A stretch of 64,000 nucleotides of DNA, taken from positions 1 to 64,000 of the forward strand of contig DASQAT010000026.1 of the NCBI GenBank assembly GCA_035635555.1, in the 5' to 3' direction. The position numbers were made by a program, and so were the translations under genes. This DNA comes from Candidatus Dormiibacterota bacterium. Its GTDB lineage: Bacteria > Acidobacteriota > Polarisedimenticolia > Gp22-AA2. Positions 9,959 to 20,538 of the stretch are shown here, piece by piece. Position 1 is the first letter of the stretch. Each line of letters starts with the position of its first letter. The notes below the pieces were generated by a model that saw only the letters and a list, made by a program, of their open reading frames with translations, was not told the DNA's origin and searched no databases.

Positions 9959-11353
9959 ATGATCGACTCGATCAAGAACATCTTCAGCATCCCGGACCTG
10001 AGGAAGCGTGTGATCTTCACCTTCCTGATGCTCGCGGTCTACCGCGTCGGCGGGCACATCCCGGTCCCGGGGATCAATTTCCAGGCGCTGGAGTCGTTCT
10101 TCCGCCAGCAGGGGGGCGGCATTCTCGGGTTCCTCGATCTGTTCTCCGGCGGCAACCTGAGGCGCCTGACCATCTTCGCGCTCGGCATCATGCCGTACAT
10201 CTCGGCGTCGATCATCCTGCAGCTCCTGACCGTCATCTGGCCGTATCTCGAGAAGCTGTCCAAGGAGGGGGAGGTCGGGCGCAAGAAGATCACGCAGTAC
10301 ACGCGCTACGGGACGGTGATGCTCTCGTTCGTCCAGGCGCTCGGCATCGCCTTCTGGCTCGAGAGTCTGTCGCGCGCCGGCGGGGGGGGCGGCGTGGTGC
10401 CGCATCCCGGCTGGAGCTTCCGGATGATGACGGTCCTGACGCTGACGACCGGCACCGCCTTCATCATGTGGGTCGGCGAGCAGGTGTCCGAGCGCGGGAT
10501 CGGCAACGGCATCTCGCTCATCATCTACGCCGGCATCGTGTCCGGCCTGCCCACCGCCGTCGCGACGCTCTATCAGGACGTGACGACCGGGAACCTGGGG
10601 GTCATTTCCATTCTGATCCTCCTGGCGGTGATGACCGCCGTGATCGCCGCCATCATCTGGGTCGAGAGGGCGCAGCGCAAGATCCCCGTGCAGTACGCGC
10701 GCCGCGTCGTCGGCCGGCGGATGTACGGCGGCATGCAGACGCACATGCCGCTCCGGCTCAACACGGGCGGAGTCATCCCCGTGATCTTCGCCTCCTCGGT
10801 CCTGGCGTTCCCCCTGACCTTCATGCAGTGGCTGGGAGTGCAGGACAAGCCGTGGCTGGCCAGCCTGTACCACCAGCTCGACTACACCATGCCCCTCCAC
10901 AACCTCCTCTACTTCGTGGCCATCATCTTCTTCTGCTATTTCTACATCTCGATCATCTTCAACCCGATGGACGTGGCCGACAACATGAAGAAATACGGCG
11001 GCTTCGTCCCGGGAATCCGCCCCGGGCGGAGGACGGCGGAATACCTGGACGAGATCCTGACGCGTCTGACGTTCGTGGGAGCCATCTATCTGGCCATGAT
11101 CGCGCTGCTCCCCCAGATCCTGATCAGCGGGCTCAACATCCAGGCGCTCCCGCTCATCGGTCCGACGCTGGACGCGTGGCTGCCGGCGTTCCTGACGCAG
11201 GGGCTCGGCCTGAAGTTCTATTTCGGCGGGACGTCGCTCCTGATCGTCGTCGGCGTCGCCATGGACACGGTGCAGCAGATCGAATCGCAGCTCATCATGA
11301 GGCACTACGACGGCTTCTTGAAGGGGGCGAGGATGCGCGGCCGCCGCGGGTGA
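9959..11353 (+). CDS. secY: Preprotein translocase subunit SecY
   Basis: 464 residues with about ten hydrophobic membrane spans. It is the channel of the Sec translocon in the inner membrane. IPDLRKRVIFTFLMLAVYRV opens it. The plug region (GGGILGFLDLFSGGNL), GIMPYISASIILQLL in helix 2 and GNGISLIIYAGIV are diagnostic. The C-terminal RHYDGFLKGARMRGRRG is also typical. Its location after rplO and before adk is the conserved spc layout. Confidence 0.98.
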   Translation: MIDSIKNIFSIPDLRKRVIFTFLMLAVYRVGGHIPVPGINFQALESFFRQQGGGILGFLDLFSGGNLRRLTIFALGIMPYISASIILQLLTVIWPYLEKLSKEGEVGRKKITQYTRYGTVMLSFVQALGIAFWLESLSRAGGGGGVVPHPGWSFRMMTVLTLTTGTAFIMWVGEQVSERGIGNGISLIIYAGIVSGLPTAVATLYQDVTTGNLGVISILILLAVMTAVIAAIIWVERAQRKIPVQYARRVVGRRMYGGMQTHMPLRLNTGGVIPVIFASSVLAFPLTFMQWLGVQDKPWLASLYHQLDYTMPLHNLLYFVAIIFFCYFYISIIFNPMDVADNMKKYGGFVPGIRPGRRTAEYLDEILTRLTFVGAIYLAMIALLPQILISGLNIQALPLIGPTLDAWLPAFLTQGLGLKFYFGGTSLLIVVGVAMDTVQQIESQLIMRHYDGFLKGARMRGRRG

Positions 11354-11357
11354 AGGG

Positions 11358-12035
11358 ATGAGTGCTGTGGGCGGCTCCGGGGCGAGGCTGGTGCTCCTGG
11401 GCGCCCCGGGGGTCGGCAAGGGGACGCAGGCTGCGGAGATCTCGCGGCGGACCGGCCTGCCGCACATCTCGACGGGCGACCTGTTGCGCGCGGCGATCCG
11501 GGACGGATCGCCCCTGGGTCGCAGGGTGGCGGCGATCGTCGAGCGCGGGGAGCTGGTGCCGGACGGGCTCGTGGCCGAGGTGATGGAGGAGAGGCTGGCC
11601 AGGCCGGACGCGGCGGACGGCTTTCTCCTGGACGGGTTCCCGCGGACGGTCGCCCAGGCGGACCTCTTGGACAGCATCCTGGCGAAACGCGGCCAGGCGC
11701 TGGATCGGGTGATCGGCATCGAGGTCCCCGAGGCGGAGATCGTCGACCGCCTCGCGGGTCGTCGGTCGTGCGGGAACTGCGGCGCGACGTACCACGTCCG
11801 GTACAACCGGCCGAAGGTCGACGGGGTCTGCGACCGTTGCGGTTCGGAGCTGAGGCAGCGCCCGGACGACGTGGAGGCGGCCATCGCGCAACGGCTCAAG
11901 GCCTACCGCGAGCAGACGGCACCGCTGGTGGCGCGCTACCGGAAAACCGGCAGACTCGTCGAGATCGACGGGCGGGGAACGCCGGACGAGGTGTTCGGGC
12001 GGATTGCGGCGGTGGTCACGGGACTGACGGCATGA
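11358..12035 (+). CDS. adk: Adenylate kinase (long form, zinc lid)
   Basis: 225 residues. It converts AMP + ATP to 2 ADP in the cytoplasm. The P-loop is GAPGVGKGTQA near residues 14-24, followed by ISTGDLLRAAI and DGFPRTVAQADLL. The lid carries four cysteines (CGNC and CDRC), so zinc is predicted, as in many Gram-positive and some Gram-negative enzymes. ATG 11358 is 5 bases after secY. The stop overlaps the map start (ATGA). Confidence 0.97.
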   Translation: MSAVGGSGARLVLLGAPGVGKGTQAAEISRRTGLPHISTGDLLRAAIRDGSPLGRRVAAIVERGELVPDGLVAEVMEERLARPDAADGFLLDGFPRTVAQADLLDSILAKRGQALDRVIGIEVPEAEIVDRLAGRRSCGNCGATYHVRYNRPKVDGVCDRCGSELRQRPDDVEAAIAQRLKAYREQTAPLVARYRKTGRLVEIDGRGTPDEVFGRIAAVVTGLTA

Positions 12036-12793
12036 TCATCTACAAGTCCCGGGAAGAGATTGAGACGATGGACCGTTGCAACCGCGTGGTGGCTCAGATC
12101 CTGGCCGCGCTGGCCAAGGCGGTGGCGCCGGGAGTGACCACCGCCGATCTCGATCGCCTGGCGGAGAAGATGTGCCGGGATGCGGCCGTCCGGCCGGCGT
12201 TCAAGGGGTACCGGGGGTATCCGTGCGTTCTGTGCGCCTCGGTGAACGAGGAGGTGGTGCACGGCATCCCCTCGGCGAAGAAGATGTTGAAGGAGGGGGA
12301 TATCGTCGGGCTCGATTTCGGAGTGGTACTTGAGGGATACTACGGGGACGCGGCCGTGACCGTCCCCGTAGGCCGCATCTCCCGTGAGGCCGATGATCTG
12401 CTGCGGGTGACGCGCGAGTCGCTGCGCAAGGGCATCCAGGCGGCGCGCGCGGGGGCGAGGCTTTCGGACATCTCCGCGGCGGTGCAGGGGCACGTGGAAG
12501 CACAGGGATACTCGGTGGTACGCGAGTTCGTCGGCCACGGCATCGGGACCTCGCTCCACGAGGATCCGCAGGTCCCGAATTACGGGACGCCCGGATCGGG
12601 CCCGGTCCTCAAGGAGGGGCTGGCCCTGGCGATCGAGCCGATGGTGAACGTGGGGGGGCCGGCCGTGCGGATTCACACGGACGGCTGGACCGCTTCGACG
12701 CTGGACGGTTCTCTGTCGGCGCATTTCGAGCGCTCGATCGCCATCACCGAGGACGGGCCCCTGCTCCTCGGCGGCGAAGTGGAGGGACTGTAG
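12032..12793 (+). CDS. map: Methionine aminopeptidase, type I
   Basis: 253 residues from ATG 12032. It removes the initiator Met from nascent proteins. The metal ligands of the pita-bread fold are visible: D in GLDFGVVLEGYYGDA, H in FVGHGIGTSLHEDP, E in LAIEPMVN and E in SAHFERSIAITEDG. CVSxN-type substrate residues appear as CASVNEEVVHGIP. It has no N-terminal zinc extension. infA starts on the base after its stop. Confidence 0.97.
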   Translation: MIIYKSREEIETMDRCNRVVAQILAALAKAVAPGVTTADLDRLAEKMCRDAAVRPAFKGYRGYPCVLCASVNEEVVHGIPSAKKMLKEGDIVGLDFGVVLEGYYGDAAVTVPVGRISREADDLLRVTRESLRKGIQAARAGARLSDISAAVQGHVEAQGYSVVREFVGHGIGTSLHEDPQVPNYGTPGSGPVLKEGLALAIEPMVNVGGPAVRIHTDGWTASTLDGSLSAHFERSIAITEDGPLLLGGEVEGL

Positions 12794-13012
12794 TTGCCCA
12801 AGGATGAGGCGATCCAGGTGGAGGCGGTGGTCGTCGAGCCGCTGCCGAACGCCATGTTCCGGGTGCAGCTCGACAACAAGCACCAGGTGCTCGCCCACAT
12901 CTCGGGGAAGATGCGCAAGAATTTCATCCGCATCCTGACGGGAGACAGGGTGCTCGTCGAGCTGTCCCCCTACGACCTGTCGCGGGGACGGATCGTCTAC
13001 CGGTTCAAGTGA
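12794..13012 (+). CDS. infA: Translation initiation factor IF-1 (TTG start)
   Basis: 72 residues, the standard size, if translation starts at TTG 12794 immediately after the map stop codon. IF-1 occupies the A site of the 30S subunit during initiation. [20 protein letters not shown] and [19 protein letters not shown], then [16 protein letters not shown] are the OB-fold signatures. No ATG lies near, and upstream GGAGGG in the map end (around 12781) can serve as Shine-Dalgarno. A rare start may set the level relative to map. Confidence 0.95.
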   Translation: MPKDEAIQVEAVVVEPLPNAMFRVQLDNKHQVLAHISGKMRKNFIRILTGDRVLVELSPYDLSRGRIVYRFK

Positions 13013-13031
13013 GGCGGGGGAGACGCCGGAC

Positions 13032-13145
13032 ATGAAGGTCAGGGCATCGGTCAAGAGAATCTGCGACAAGTGCAAGGTGATCAAGAGGCGCGGCGTGGTC
13101 CGGGTGATCTGCGAGAACCCGAAGCACAAGCAGCGCCAGGGATAG
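13032..13145 (+). CDS. rpmJ: 50S ribosomal protein L36 (zinc type)
   Basis: 37 residues from ATG 13032 to TAG 13143-13145. L36 is the smallest 50S protein. The sequence [20 protein letters not shown], then [13 protein letters not shown], contains the three Cys and one His of the zinc-binding form (CDKC, C, H). It sits between infA and rpsM as in most bacteria. GGGGGAG at 13015-13022 is a suitable ribosome-binding site. Confidence 0.97.
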   Translation: MKVRASVKRICDKCKVIKRRGVVRVICENPKHKQRQG

Positions 13146-13158
13146 AAGGAGAGGCTCC

Positions 13159-13548
13159 GTGGCACGCATCGCCGGTGTGGATCTGCCGCAGAACAAGCGG
13201 ATCGAGATCGCGCTGACCTACATCTTCGGGATCGGCCGGTCGCGCAGCAATCGCATCCTCGGCAAGGCGGGGGTGGGGAAGAGCATCAAGGTCAAGGATC
13301 TCGCGGAGGACGAAGTCCGCAAGATCCGCGATGTGATCCAGGAAGAGGGGCAGGTCGAGGGAGACCTGCGCAAGAACGTCCAGATGGACATCAAGCGGCT
13401 GATCGACATCGGCTGCTACCGGGGAATGCGGCACCGCCGCAACCTCCCGGTGCGGGGCCAGAGAACGCACACCAACGCCCGCACGCGCAAGGGGCCGCGC
13501 AAGACGGTCGCCGGCAAGAAGAAGGCCCCGGCCGGCAAGAAGGGATGA
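13159..13548 (+). CDS. rpsM: 30S ribosomal protein S13
   Basis: 129 residues from GTG 13159 with GAAGGAGAGG upstream. S13 forms intersubunit bridges with L5 and L31. [20 protein letters not shown] opens it and [19 protein letters not shown], then [19 protein letters not shown] close it, as in the family. The last few residues are a short basic tail. rpsK follows. Confidence 0.97.
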   Translation: MARIAGVDLPQNKRIEIALTYIFGIGRSRSNRILGKAGVGKSIKVKDLAEDEVRKIRDVIQEEGQVEGDLRKNVQMDIKRLIDIGCYRGMRHRRNLPVRGQRTHTNARTRKGPRKTVAGKKKAPAGKKG

Positions 13549-13575
13549 AGAGGGTGTCAAGACCCGAGGAGATCC

Positions 13576-14124
13576 ATGGCTGACGCAAAAGACACGAAGG
13601 ACGCGGGCCCGAAGGAAGGCGGCCCGAAGCCCGAGAAGGCCCCGAGGGCCAAGAAGGCCGAGGCGAAGGAGACGGCCGCACCGGGCCCCGGGAAGGACGC
13701 GGCGCCGGTGGAGGCTGCCGGCGGTGAGGGGGCGGCGGCGGTCCACAAGGCGCCGGGCCGCAAGAAGGATCGGAAGAACGTCCCGTTCGCCATCTGCAAC
13801 GTGCACGCGTCGTTCAACAACACGGTGATCAGCATCTCCGACCAGGCCGGGAACGTCCTGTCCTGGTCGTCGGCGGGGTGCATCGGCTTCAAGGGCTCGC
13901 GCAAGGGCACGCCGTTCGCGGCGCAGCTGGCGGCCCAGGCCGCGGGCAACACCGCCAAGGAGCACGGCGTCAGGCAGATCGAGGTCCGGGTCACCGGGCC
14001 CGGCGCCGGACGCGAATCATCCATCCGGGCCCTGCAGGCGATCGGGCTCGAAGTCAAGGCGATCAAGGACGTCACGCCGATCCCGCACAACGGCTGCCGC
14101 CCGCCGAAACGCCGGCGCGTCTGA
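13576..14124 (+). CDS. rpsK: 30S ribosomal protein S11 with charged N-terminal extension
   Basis: 182 residues, about 50 more than usual. The core starts near residue 73 ([20 protein letters not shown]) and ends with the standard [14 protein letters not shown]. It forms part of the 30S platform near the E site. The first 70 residues are rich in Lys, Ala, Glu, Gly and Pro. ATG 13576 has GAGGAG upstream, and no later ATG precedes the core, so I keep the long form. Confidence 0.93.
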   Translation: MADAKDTKDAGPKEGGPKPEKAPRAKKAEAKETAAPGPGKDAAPVEAAGGEGAAAVHKAPGRKKDRKNVPFAICNVHASFNNTVISISDQAGNVLSWSSAGCIGFKGSRKGTPFAAQLAAQAAGNTAKEHGVRQIEVRVTGPGAGRESSIRALQAIGLEVKAIKDVTPIPHNGCRPPKRRRV

Positions 14125-14140
14125 GAGGAGGAGAGAAGGA

Positions 14141-14767
14141 GTGGCGAGGACACGTGGTTCGGTCTGCCGGCTCTGCCGTCGCGAGGGGCTGAAGCTGTTT
14201 CTGAAGGGGACGCGCTGCTACACGGAGAAGTGCGCCATCGAGCGGCGCAACTTCGCCCCGGGGCAGCACGGCAAGCGGCGGGTCAAGCTGCAGGGCTACG
14301 GCGTGCAGCTGCGCGAGAAGCAGAAGGTGAAGAGACTGTACGGGCTCCTGGAGAATCAGTTCCGGCTCGGATTCCAGGCGGCCAGCCGCAAGAAGGGGAT
14401 CACAGGGGAGCTGCTGCTCATCAACCTGGAGCGCCGGCTCGACAACGTCGTCTACCGTCTCGGATTCGCCTCGTCGCGCGCCCAGGCCCGCCAGATCGTG
14501 GCCCACGGCCACGTGCGGGTGGACGGCCGCAAGGTGGACATCCCGGCGTTCCTGGTGAAGCCCGGGCAGGTCGTGTCGCTCCGGCCGAAGATGGAGAAGA
14601 ACGAGGCCTTCCTCGCCTCGTTCGAGCAGGCGCGCGCGCGCGGGTTCCCGCAGTGGCTCCTGGTGGACACGGGCGGCTTCAAGGGGACTGTGTCGACGCT
14701 GCCGCGCCGCGAGGACATCACCATGCCCATCCAGGAACAGCTGATCGTCGAGCTTTACAGCAAGTAA
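14141..14767 (+). CDS. rpsD: 30S ribosomal protein S4 (zinc type)
   Basis: 208 residues from GTG 14141 with GGAGGAG upstream. S4 nucleates 16S 5'-domain assembly and can repress the alpha operon. The N-terminal cysteines (CRLCRREG, then C and C in [14 protein letters not shown]) indicate the zinc-binding form. The S4 RNA-binding domain is [20 protein letters not shown], then [14 protein letters not shown]. The C-terminus [12 protein letters not shown] is canonical. Confidence 0.97.
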   Translation: MARTRGSVCRLCRREGLKLFLKGTRCYTEKCAIERRNFAPGQHGKRRVKLQGYGVQLREKQKVKRLYGLLENQFRLGFQAASRKKGITGELLLINLERRLDNVVYRLGFASSRAQARQIVAHGHVRVDGRKVDIPAFLVKPGQVVSLRPKMEKNEAFLASFEQARARGFPQWLLVDTGGFKGTVSTLPRREDITMPIQEQLIVELYSK

Positions 14768-14813
14768 TCGGATCGGGCCGCCCCAACGCGCGGCCCCCAG
14801 GAGGATCGACCCG

Positions 14814-15794
<981 letters not shown>

Positions 15795-15801
15795 GAGCGG
15801 C

Positions 15802-16296
15802 ATGCGCCACAACGTCGGGTACCGGAAGCTCGGCCGGACCTCCAGTCACAGGCGGGCGCTGCTGCGCAACCTGGCGACCGATCTGTTCCGCCACGAGCGG
15901 CTGAAGACCACTCTGCCGAAGGCCCGCGAGCTGCGGCCGTTCGCCGAGAAGCTGATCACCCTGGCGCGGCGGGACGACCTGCACGCCCGGCGTCAGGTCC
16001 TGCGGCAGATCAGCGACAAGACGGTCGTCAAGAAGCTGTTCGACACTCTCGGACCGCGCTTCGCGGCGCGTCCGGGCGGCTACACCCGCGCCCTGAAGCT
16101 CGGGCCGCGACCGGGTGACGGCGCCGACATGGCGATCGTCGAGCTGGTGGGCTCGGAGCCGACCTTCAAGAAGCAGAAGGACGACAAGAAGGCGCGCCGC
16201 GGCCGCAAGGCCAAGGCCGAGGAGAAGGCGCAGGTCGAGGCCGCGGCGGCCGAGGAGCCGGCTGCGGACGAGGGCGGCGAGAAGGACGAGAAATAG
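15802..16296 (+). CDS. rplQ: 50S ribosomal protein L17 with charged C-terminal tail
   Basis: 164 residues; L17 is typically 115-130. The core has [20 protein letters not shown] and [20 protein letters not shown], ending around [11 protein letters not shown]. The last 45 or so residues are a Lys-rich then Glu/Ala-rich tail. It is the last gene of the ribosomal block. Its stop is 7 bases from the end of the convergent LPS operon. Confidence 0.96.
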   Translation: MRHNVGYRKLGRTSSHRRALLRNLATDLFRHERLKTTLPKARELRPFAEKLITLARRDDLHARRQVLRQISDKTVVKKLFDTLGPRFAARPGGYTRALKLGPRPGDGADMAIVELVGSEPTFKKQKDDKKARRGRKAKAEEKAQVEAAAAEEPAADEGGEKDEK

Positions 16297-16323
16297 CCGA
16301 CGTTCAGCGGCCCGCCAGTCGGC
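16296..16323. terminator. Weak inverted repeat at the convergent rplQ/hldE junction
   Basis: GCCGAC (16296-16301) pairs with GTCGGC (16318-16323) across a 16-base GC-rich loop. It overlaps the ends of both convergent genes. No T-run follows on either strand, so it is not a classical intrinsic terminator. It is listed only because the two operons meet here with 7 bases between stops. Confidence 0.2.
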
Positions 16324-16813
16324 GGATCCTGGCGATCAGGTCGGTGGTGGCATGCCTCTTCGGGTCGCCCACGATGGCGACCCGCCCTCCGTATGAACGC
16401 ACGACCCCCCGCTCGGGCACGCTCGCGCGCGTGTAATCCGTCCCCTTGCACTGCACGTCCGGCCTGAGGCGCCGGAGCAACGGCGCCACGGTCGGTCCGC
16501 CGAACAGGACGACGAAGTCCACCCCGTCCACGGCGGCCACCATGCGGGCCCGGTCGGCCGACCCGAGGATCGGCCTCCCCGGGCCGCGGAGCAGACGCGC
16601 GGAGCGATCATCGTTCACCGCGACCACCAGGACGTCTCCCAGCCGGCGGGCCGCCTGGAGGTACCGGACGTGACCCACGTGCAGGAGATCGAAGAGTCCG
16701 TTCGCCAGGACGACGCGGATCTCCGGGCGGAGACGCCGCAGCCGCGCGATCTCCCGGAGGACGCGCCGAAGGGGAAGGACGCGTCCGGCGGCCGGCGCGG
16801 CGCTGCGGGTCAC
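16304..16813 (-). CDS. hldE (C-terminal function, rfaE2): D-glycero-beta-D-manno-heptose 1-phosphate adenylyltransferase
   Basis: 169 residues from GTG 16813, whose GTGA overlaps the stop of the kinase gene by 4 bases. It transfers AMP to heptose-1-phosphate to make ADP-heptose for the LPS inner core. The cytidylyltransferase-like motif is [20 protein letters not shown] with the HxGH signature. [20 protein letters not shown] and [12 protein letters not shown] follow. In many bacteria this is the C-terminal half of bifunctional HldE; here it is a separate gene directly after the kinase. Confidence 0.93.
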   Translation of the reverse strand: MTRSAAPAAGRVLPLRRVLREIARLRRLRPEIRVVLANGLFDLLHVGHVRYLQAARRLGDVLVVAVNDDRSARLLRGPGRPILGSADRARMVAAVDGVDFVVLFGGPTVAPLLRRLRPDVQCKGTDYTRASVPERGVVRSYGGRVAIVGDPKRHATTDLIARIRRLAGR

Positions 16814-17850
16814 GCGCGGCGGGCGGGCGAATCGAGCGCGGGGTCGGTGCGCACGGCGCGGCGCAGCTCCTCGCGGCTTACAGTTGCCGTGCCCCGCTTC
16901 ATGACCACGATGCCGCCGGCGTAGTTGGCGAGCCTGGCCGCCTCCACCGCTCCCGCTCCCGCCAGCATCGCCAGGGTCAATACACCGATCACGGTGTCCC
17001 CCGCGCCGGTCACGTCGGCCACCTCGTCGGTCCCGTACACGCCCAGGTGCACCGGGTCGGAGTCGCGCGGAAACACGCTCATACCCTGACTGCCGCGCGT
17101 GACCACGATGGTCGAGGCGTCGAGGCTCGCGCACAGCGCCGTCCCGGCGCGCCCCAGTTTCTCGAGATCGTCCTCGACCCGCTCGCCCAGCGCCGCCTCC
17201 GCCTCCTGCAGGTTCGGCGTGGCGGCGGTCATGCCCCGGAACCGGCGGATCTGCGAGCGCGAGTCGACGAACCAGGGTTTCCGGGCGGCCCGCACCGCCT
17301 CCGTCACCGCACCGATCGTGTCCCCGTTCAGAAGCCCCAGGGAATAGTCGGACAGCAGCGTTCCCTGCGCCGTCGCGACCGCTTCGCGCACCGCCGGCAG
17401 GAGCGGCGAGCCCTGGGCCTTTACGGCCGGGCCGCCTCCCCGATCGATACGGACGATCTGCTGGCGGACCGAATGGGCGCTGCCGGCCAGGACACGGCGC
17501 TTCACCGGCGTCGCGTACCCGGGGTCGCGCCAGACGCGCGTCGTGTCGGCGCCGCGCTCGTTCAGGAGCGACAGCAGCCGATCCCCCGCCTCGTCCCCGC
17601 CGACCCGCCCGACGACGAGCGGCTTGCCGTCGAGCGCCGCCAGGTTGTGCACGGCGTTCGCCCCGCCGCCGGGCAGACGGACCGTGCCGCGATGCGCCAG
17701 GATGAGGACCGGAGCCTCGCGGGAGACGCGGTCGATCTCCCCGTACTCGAATTCGTCGAGGACGAGGTCGGCGACCACCATGACGCGCGAGCCGCCCATC
17801 CGGTCGATCGCCGCGAGCAGCGAGTCGCGCGCCGTCCCCTGAGCCTTCAT
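16810..17850 (-). CDS. hldE (N-terminal function, rfaE1): D-glycero-beta-D-manno-heptose-7-phosphate kinase (PfkB family)
   Basis: 346 residues from ATG 17850. It phosphorylates heptose-7-phosphate at C1 in ADP-heptose synthesis. The ribokinase/PfkB fold is shown by [17 protein letters not shown] near residue 60, [19 protein letters not shown] in the middle and [20 protein letters not shown] near residue 285, which contains the catalytic Asp in GAGD. The start overlaps the gmhB stop by 4 bases (ATGA). Gene order (phosphatase, kinase, adenylyltransferase) follows the pathway in mixed order. Confidence 0.94.
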   Translation of the reverse strand: MKAQGTARDSLLAAIDRMGGSRVMVVADLVLDEFEYGEIDRVSREAPVLILAHRGTVRLPGGGANAVHNLAALDGKPLVVGRVGGDEAGDRLLSLLNERGADTTRVWRDPGYATPVKRRVLAGSAHSVRQQIVRIDRGGGPAVKAQGSPLLPAVREAVATAQGTLLSDYSLGLLNGDTIGAVTEAVRAARKPWFVDSRSQIRRFRGMTAATPNLQEAEAALGERVEDDLEKLGRAGTALCASLDASTIVVTRGSQGMSVFPRDSDPVHLGVYGTDEVADVTGAGDTVIGVLTLAMLAGAGAVEAARLANYAGGIVVMKRGTATVSREELRRAVRTDPALDSPARRA

Positions 17851-18425
17851 GTCCGCCTCCGCGACAGGATGAAGCGCACGGCCCCGAGGAGATCTTCGGC
17901 TGCGTGCGCGGGCTCGGTCTTGAACCGGTGCTTCTGGTGCTCGAGCAGACCGCGCCCGTAGCCGGTGAGGACCAGGACCCCGGGCAGGCCGGCGGCCGCT
18001 CCCGCCTCGATATCGACGACACTGTCGCCGACGACGTACGAGCCGGCGATGTCGATGCCGTGCTCGCGCGCCGCCCGCAGGATCATTCCGGGTTTCGGCT
18101 TGCGGCAGTCGCAGGCGGTGCGCCAGGGGGGCGACCCCTCGCTCGGGTGGTGCGGGCAATAGTAGATCGCGTCCAGACGCGCGCCTCCCGAGGACACGGC
18201 GGAGAGCAGCTGCGCGTGCACCGCCTCCACCAGATCCTCGCTGAAGTAGCCGCGCGCCACGCCCGACTGGTTCGTCGTGACCACCGCCAGAAGACCCGCC
18301 TGGTTGATCAGACGGATCGCCTCCAGGCTCCCCGGCAGCAGCCGGCTGCGCGACAGGTGGTTGACGTACCCCACCTCCTCGCAGATCGTGCCGTCGCGGT
18401 CGAGGAAGATCGCGGCGCGGCTCAT
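17847..18425 (-). CDS. gmhB: D-glycero-D-manno-heptose 1,7-bisphosphate phosphatase
   Basis: 192 residues. HAD-family phosphatase that makes heptose-1-phosphate for ADP-heptose. The nucleophile motif is FLDRDGTI near residue 8. [14 protein letters not shown] is the second motif region and [20 protein letters not shown] the last. Zinc ligands are visible in CPHHPSEG and CDCRKPKPG, as in GmhB proteins. It overlaps lpxL upstream and the kinase downstream by 4 bases each. Confidence 0.95.
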   Translation of the reverse strand: MSRAAIFLDRDGTICEEVGYVNHLSRSRLLPGSLEAIRLINQAGLLAVVTTNQSGVARGYFSEDLVEAVHAQLLSAVSSGGARLDAIYYCPHHPSEGSPPWRTACDCRKPKPGMILRAAREHGIDIAGSYVVGDSVVDIEAGAAAGLPGVLVLTGYGRGLLEHQKHRFKTEPAHAAEDLLGAVRFILSRRRT

Positions 18426-19459
18426 CGCAGGGACCCCGCCAGCACGTCACGGGGCTGCCCGTCCCGCCCCGGCGCGCCGCCGGGGACGGCGGGCGGGCGC
18501 GTGCGCCAGCGATTGTGCATCCACAGCCAGTACTCCGGGTGACGGCGGATCTCTTCTTCGAGAACGGCGGTGCACCGGCGCGTCGTCGCCAGGATGTCGT
18601 CGGCGATGGCACCCCGCCGCTCCGCCTGCAGCGGCGGCCCGTAGCGGATCAGCAGCCGCCCGTCGTGTCTCGGATAGGAGAACACCGGCACCATCGGCGC
18701 TCCGCACTTCAGGGCGAAGATCGCGAGCGCGGGTGTGGTGGAGGCCGGCAGGCCGAAGAAGTCGACGAACAGCCCGCCCTCGCCGCGCACGTTCTGGTCG
18801 ATGAGGAGCGCCACCGCGCGCCCGCCGCGCAGCGCCCGCAGGACGCCGCGCGCTGCGTCGTACTTCGCGATCACCTCGTTCCCCGTGATGCCGCGCAGCC
18901 GGGTGAGGAATTCGTTCAGACGCGCGTTCTCGAGGGGGCGCACGACCATGGTGAACGGCACGCCGAGACGGGCCTGCAGCAGGGCCACCAGCTCCCAGTG
19001 TCCGAAATGCGCGGAGAAGACCAGGACACCGCGCCCCGCGGACGCGGCCTGCATCAAGTGTTCCTGGCCCTCGTATACGGCGACGCTCTCCAGCGGCCGC
19101 CGGGCGGTGCGCCGGAAGTAGGCGGCGTCCGCCATGATCATCCCCGCGTGGGCGAACGACGAGCGCGCCAGGCGCGCGCGGCGCCGGGGAGGCATCGAGT
19201 CGCCGAAGGCCCGCTTCAGGTTGGAGAGGGCGATGCGGCGGTGCCGCGGTGACACCAGGTAGAACAGCAGGCCGCAGCCGCGGCCGATGGCCTGGCCGAG
19301 ACTCCGCGGCAGGAGCGCGAGACAGAACATCAGGCTGCGACAGAACAGGTAAGCGACGAAGTGCCGCGCCGCACGCGTCTGCTCCATGTGGCGGAGGCGG
19401 CGGATCGGCGAGAAACGCCGGCCGGTCGCGACACGCCGCGCGGAGCCGCCGCCGCTCAC
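18422..19459 (-). CDS. lpxL: Lipid A biosynthesis acyltransferase (LpxL/HtrB family)
   Basis: 345 residues from GTG 19459, chosen because it gives the same 4-base overlap (GTGA) as all other junctions in this operon. ATG 19387 is an alternative giving 321 residues. It adds a secondary acyl chain to lipid A at the inner membrane. The catalytic H-x4-E pair is in SAHFGHWELVAL, and the VVRPLENARLNEFLTRLRG and IDQNVRGEGGLFVDFFG segments fit the family. A hydrophobic N-terminal anchor (YLFCRSLMFCLALLP) is visible. I see only one acyltransferase of this type here. Confidence 0.92.
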   Translation of the reverse strand: MSGGGSARRVATGRRFSPIRRLRHMEQTRAARHFVAYLFCRSLMFCLALLPRSLGQAIGRGCGLLFYLVSPRHRRIALSNLKRAFGDSMPPRRRARLARSSFAHAGMIMADAAYFRRTARRPLESVAVYEGQEHLMQAASAGRGVLVFSAHFGHWELVALLQARLGVPFTMVVRPLENARLNEFLTRLRGITGNEVIAKYDAARGVLRALRGGRAVALLIDQNVRGEGGLFVDFFGLPASTTPALAIFALKCGAPMVPVFSYPRHDGRLLIRYGPPLQAERRGAIADDILATTRRCTAVLEEEIRRHPEYWLWMHNRWRTRPPAVPGGAPGRDGQPRDVLAGSLR

Positions 19460-20538
19460 GTCATCCTCCGATCCGGGCGGACCTGCCGCAGCCGATCGAG
19501 GAGCCACCCCTGGGGCCCCGGTCCGAACGGGAAGGACGCCTGGATCGCCAGGGCGTACAGGGGCGGCGATCCCTCGGGGGCATCCATGAGGCGAACCAGG
19601 TCCTTCTCGGTGGTCACCAGGACATCCGCGCGGAGCCGCCGGGCCTCGAGCACGATCTCCTCCAGGTCGCGCCGGCGGAAGCGGTGATGGTCGGCGAATC
19701 GCCGGGCGCCGGCGATCCCGACACCGAGATCGCGCAGGTCCTCCTCGAACCGCTCGGGCCGCGCGATCCCGGAGAAAACGAACGCCGAGAAGCCCTTCAG
19801 CGATGCCAGGCCGACCGCTTCGCCCTCCGCCGTCACGAACCCGCGCGGCTGCAGGCGGCAGTGGAACACGGACGCGCCCGGCTTGAATCGCTCGAGCGCG
19901 GACGCCAGGTCGGCCGGGACCTGTCCCGACGACCGGGTCAGGACGAAGGCATCGGCGCGAGCCAGGGACGCGATCGGCTCGCGCAGCGGTCCGCGGGGCA
20001 GCATTCTACCATTGCCCCAGGGGTCGCGGCCGTCGAGCAGCAGGAGGTCGAGGTCGCGCGCCAGCCTGCGATGCTGGAACGCGTCGTCGAGCACGAGGAC
20101 TTCAGGAGAGCAGGAGCGCACCAGGAAACGCGCCGCGGCGACGCGATCCGCGCCGATCGCCACCGGCACCGCCGGATTGTCGCGTGCGATGAGGTAGGGC
20201 TCGTCCCCCGCGCTCTGCGCGTCGGCCAGGACGGTCCGGCCGTTCGAGACCAGGAGTGGGGCGTTCCCGCCGCGCCGGCCGTAGCCGCGGCTCACGACCC
20301 CGACCCTGTAGCCCGATTCGCGCAGCAGGGCGGCCACGTGGGACGTCAGCGGCGTCTTCCCCGTTCCGCCCATGGTCAGATTGCCGATGCTGACCACGGC
20401 GCAGGGGAGGCGGTGGGACGGGAGACGCCCCGCGTCGTACAGGGAGTTGCGCAGCGTGACGGCCGCCCGGTAGGCCAGCCCGGGCACCGCCAGGAACGGC
20501 CGGGCCAGCGGCGCGTCGAGAATCTCGAGGCCCCTCAC
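19456..20538 (-). CDS. lpxK: Tetraacyldisaccharide 4'-kinase
   Basis: 360 residues from GTG 20538, overlapping the kdtA stop by 4 bases. It phosphorylates the lipid A disaccharide at the 4' position on the inner membrane. The Walker A is NLTMGGTGKTPLTSHVAALL near residue 55, followed by VVSRGYGRRGG. VLVLDDAFQHRRLARDLDLL is the family's DDGFQH region, here with Ala instead of Gly. Length is slightly above the usual 330. Confidence 0.95.
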   Translation of the reverse strand: MRGLEILDAPLARPFLAVPGLAYRAAVTLRNSLYDAGRLPSHRLPCAVVSIGNLTMGGTGKTPLTSHVAALLRESGYRVGVVSRGYGRRGGNAPLLVSNGRTVLADAQSAGDEPYLIARDNPAVPVAIGADRVAAARFLVRSCSPEVLVLDDAFQHRRLARDLDLLLLDGRDPWGNGRMLPRGPLREPIASLARADAFVLTRSSGQVPADLASALERFKPGASVFHCRLQPRGFVTAEGEAVGLASLKGFSAFVFSGIARPERFEEDLRDLGVGIAGARRFADHHRFRRRDLEEIVLEARRLRADVLVTTEKDLVRLMDAPEGSPPLYALAIQASFPFGPGPQGWLLDRLRQVRPDRRMT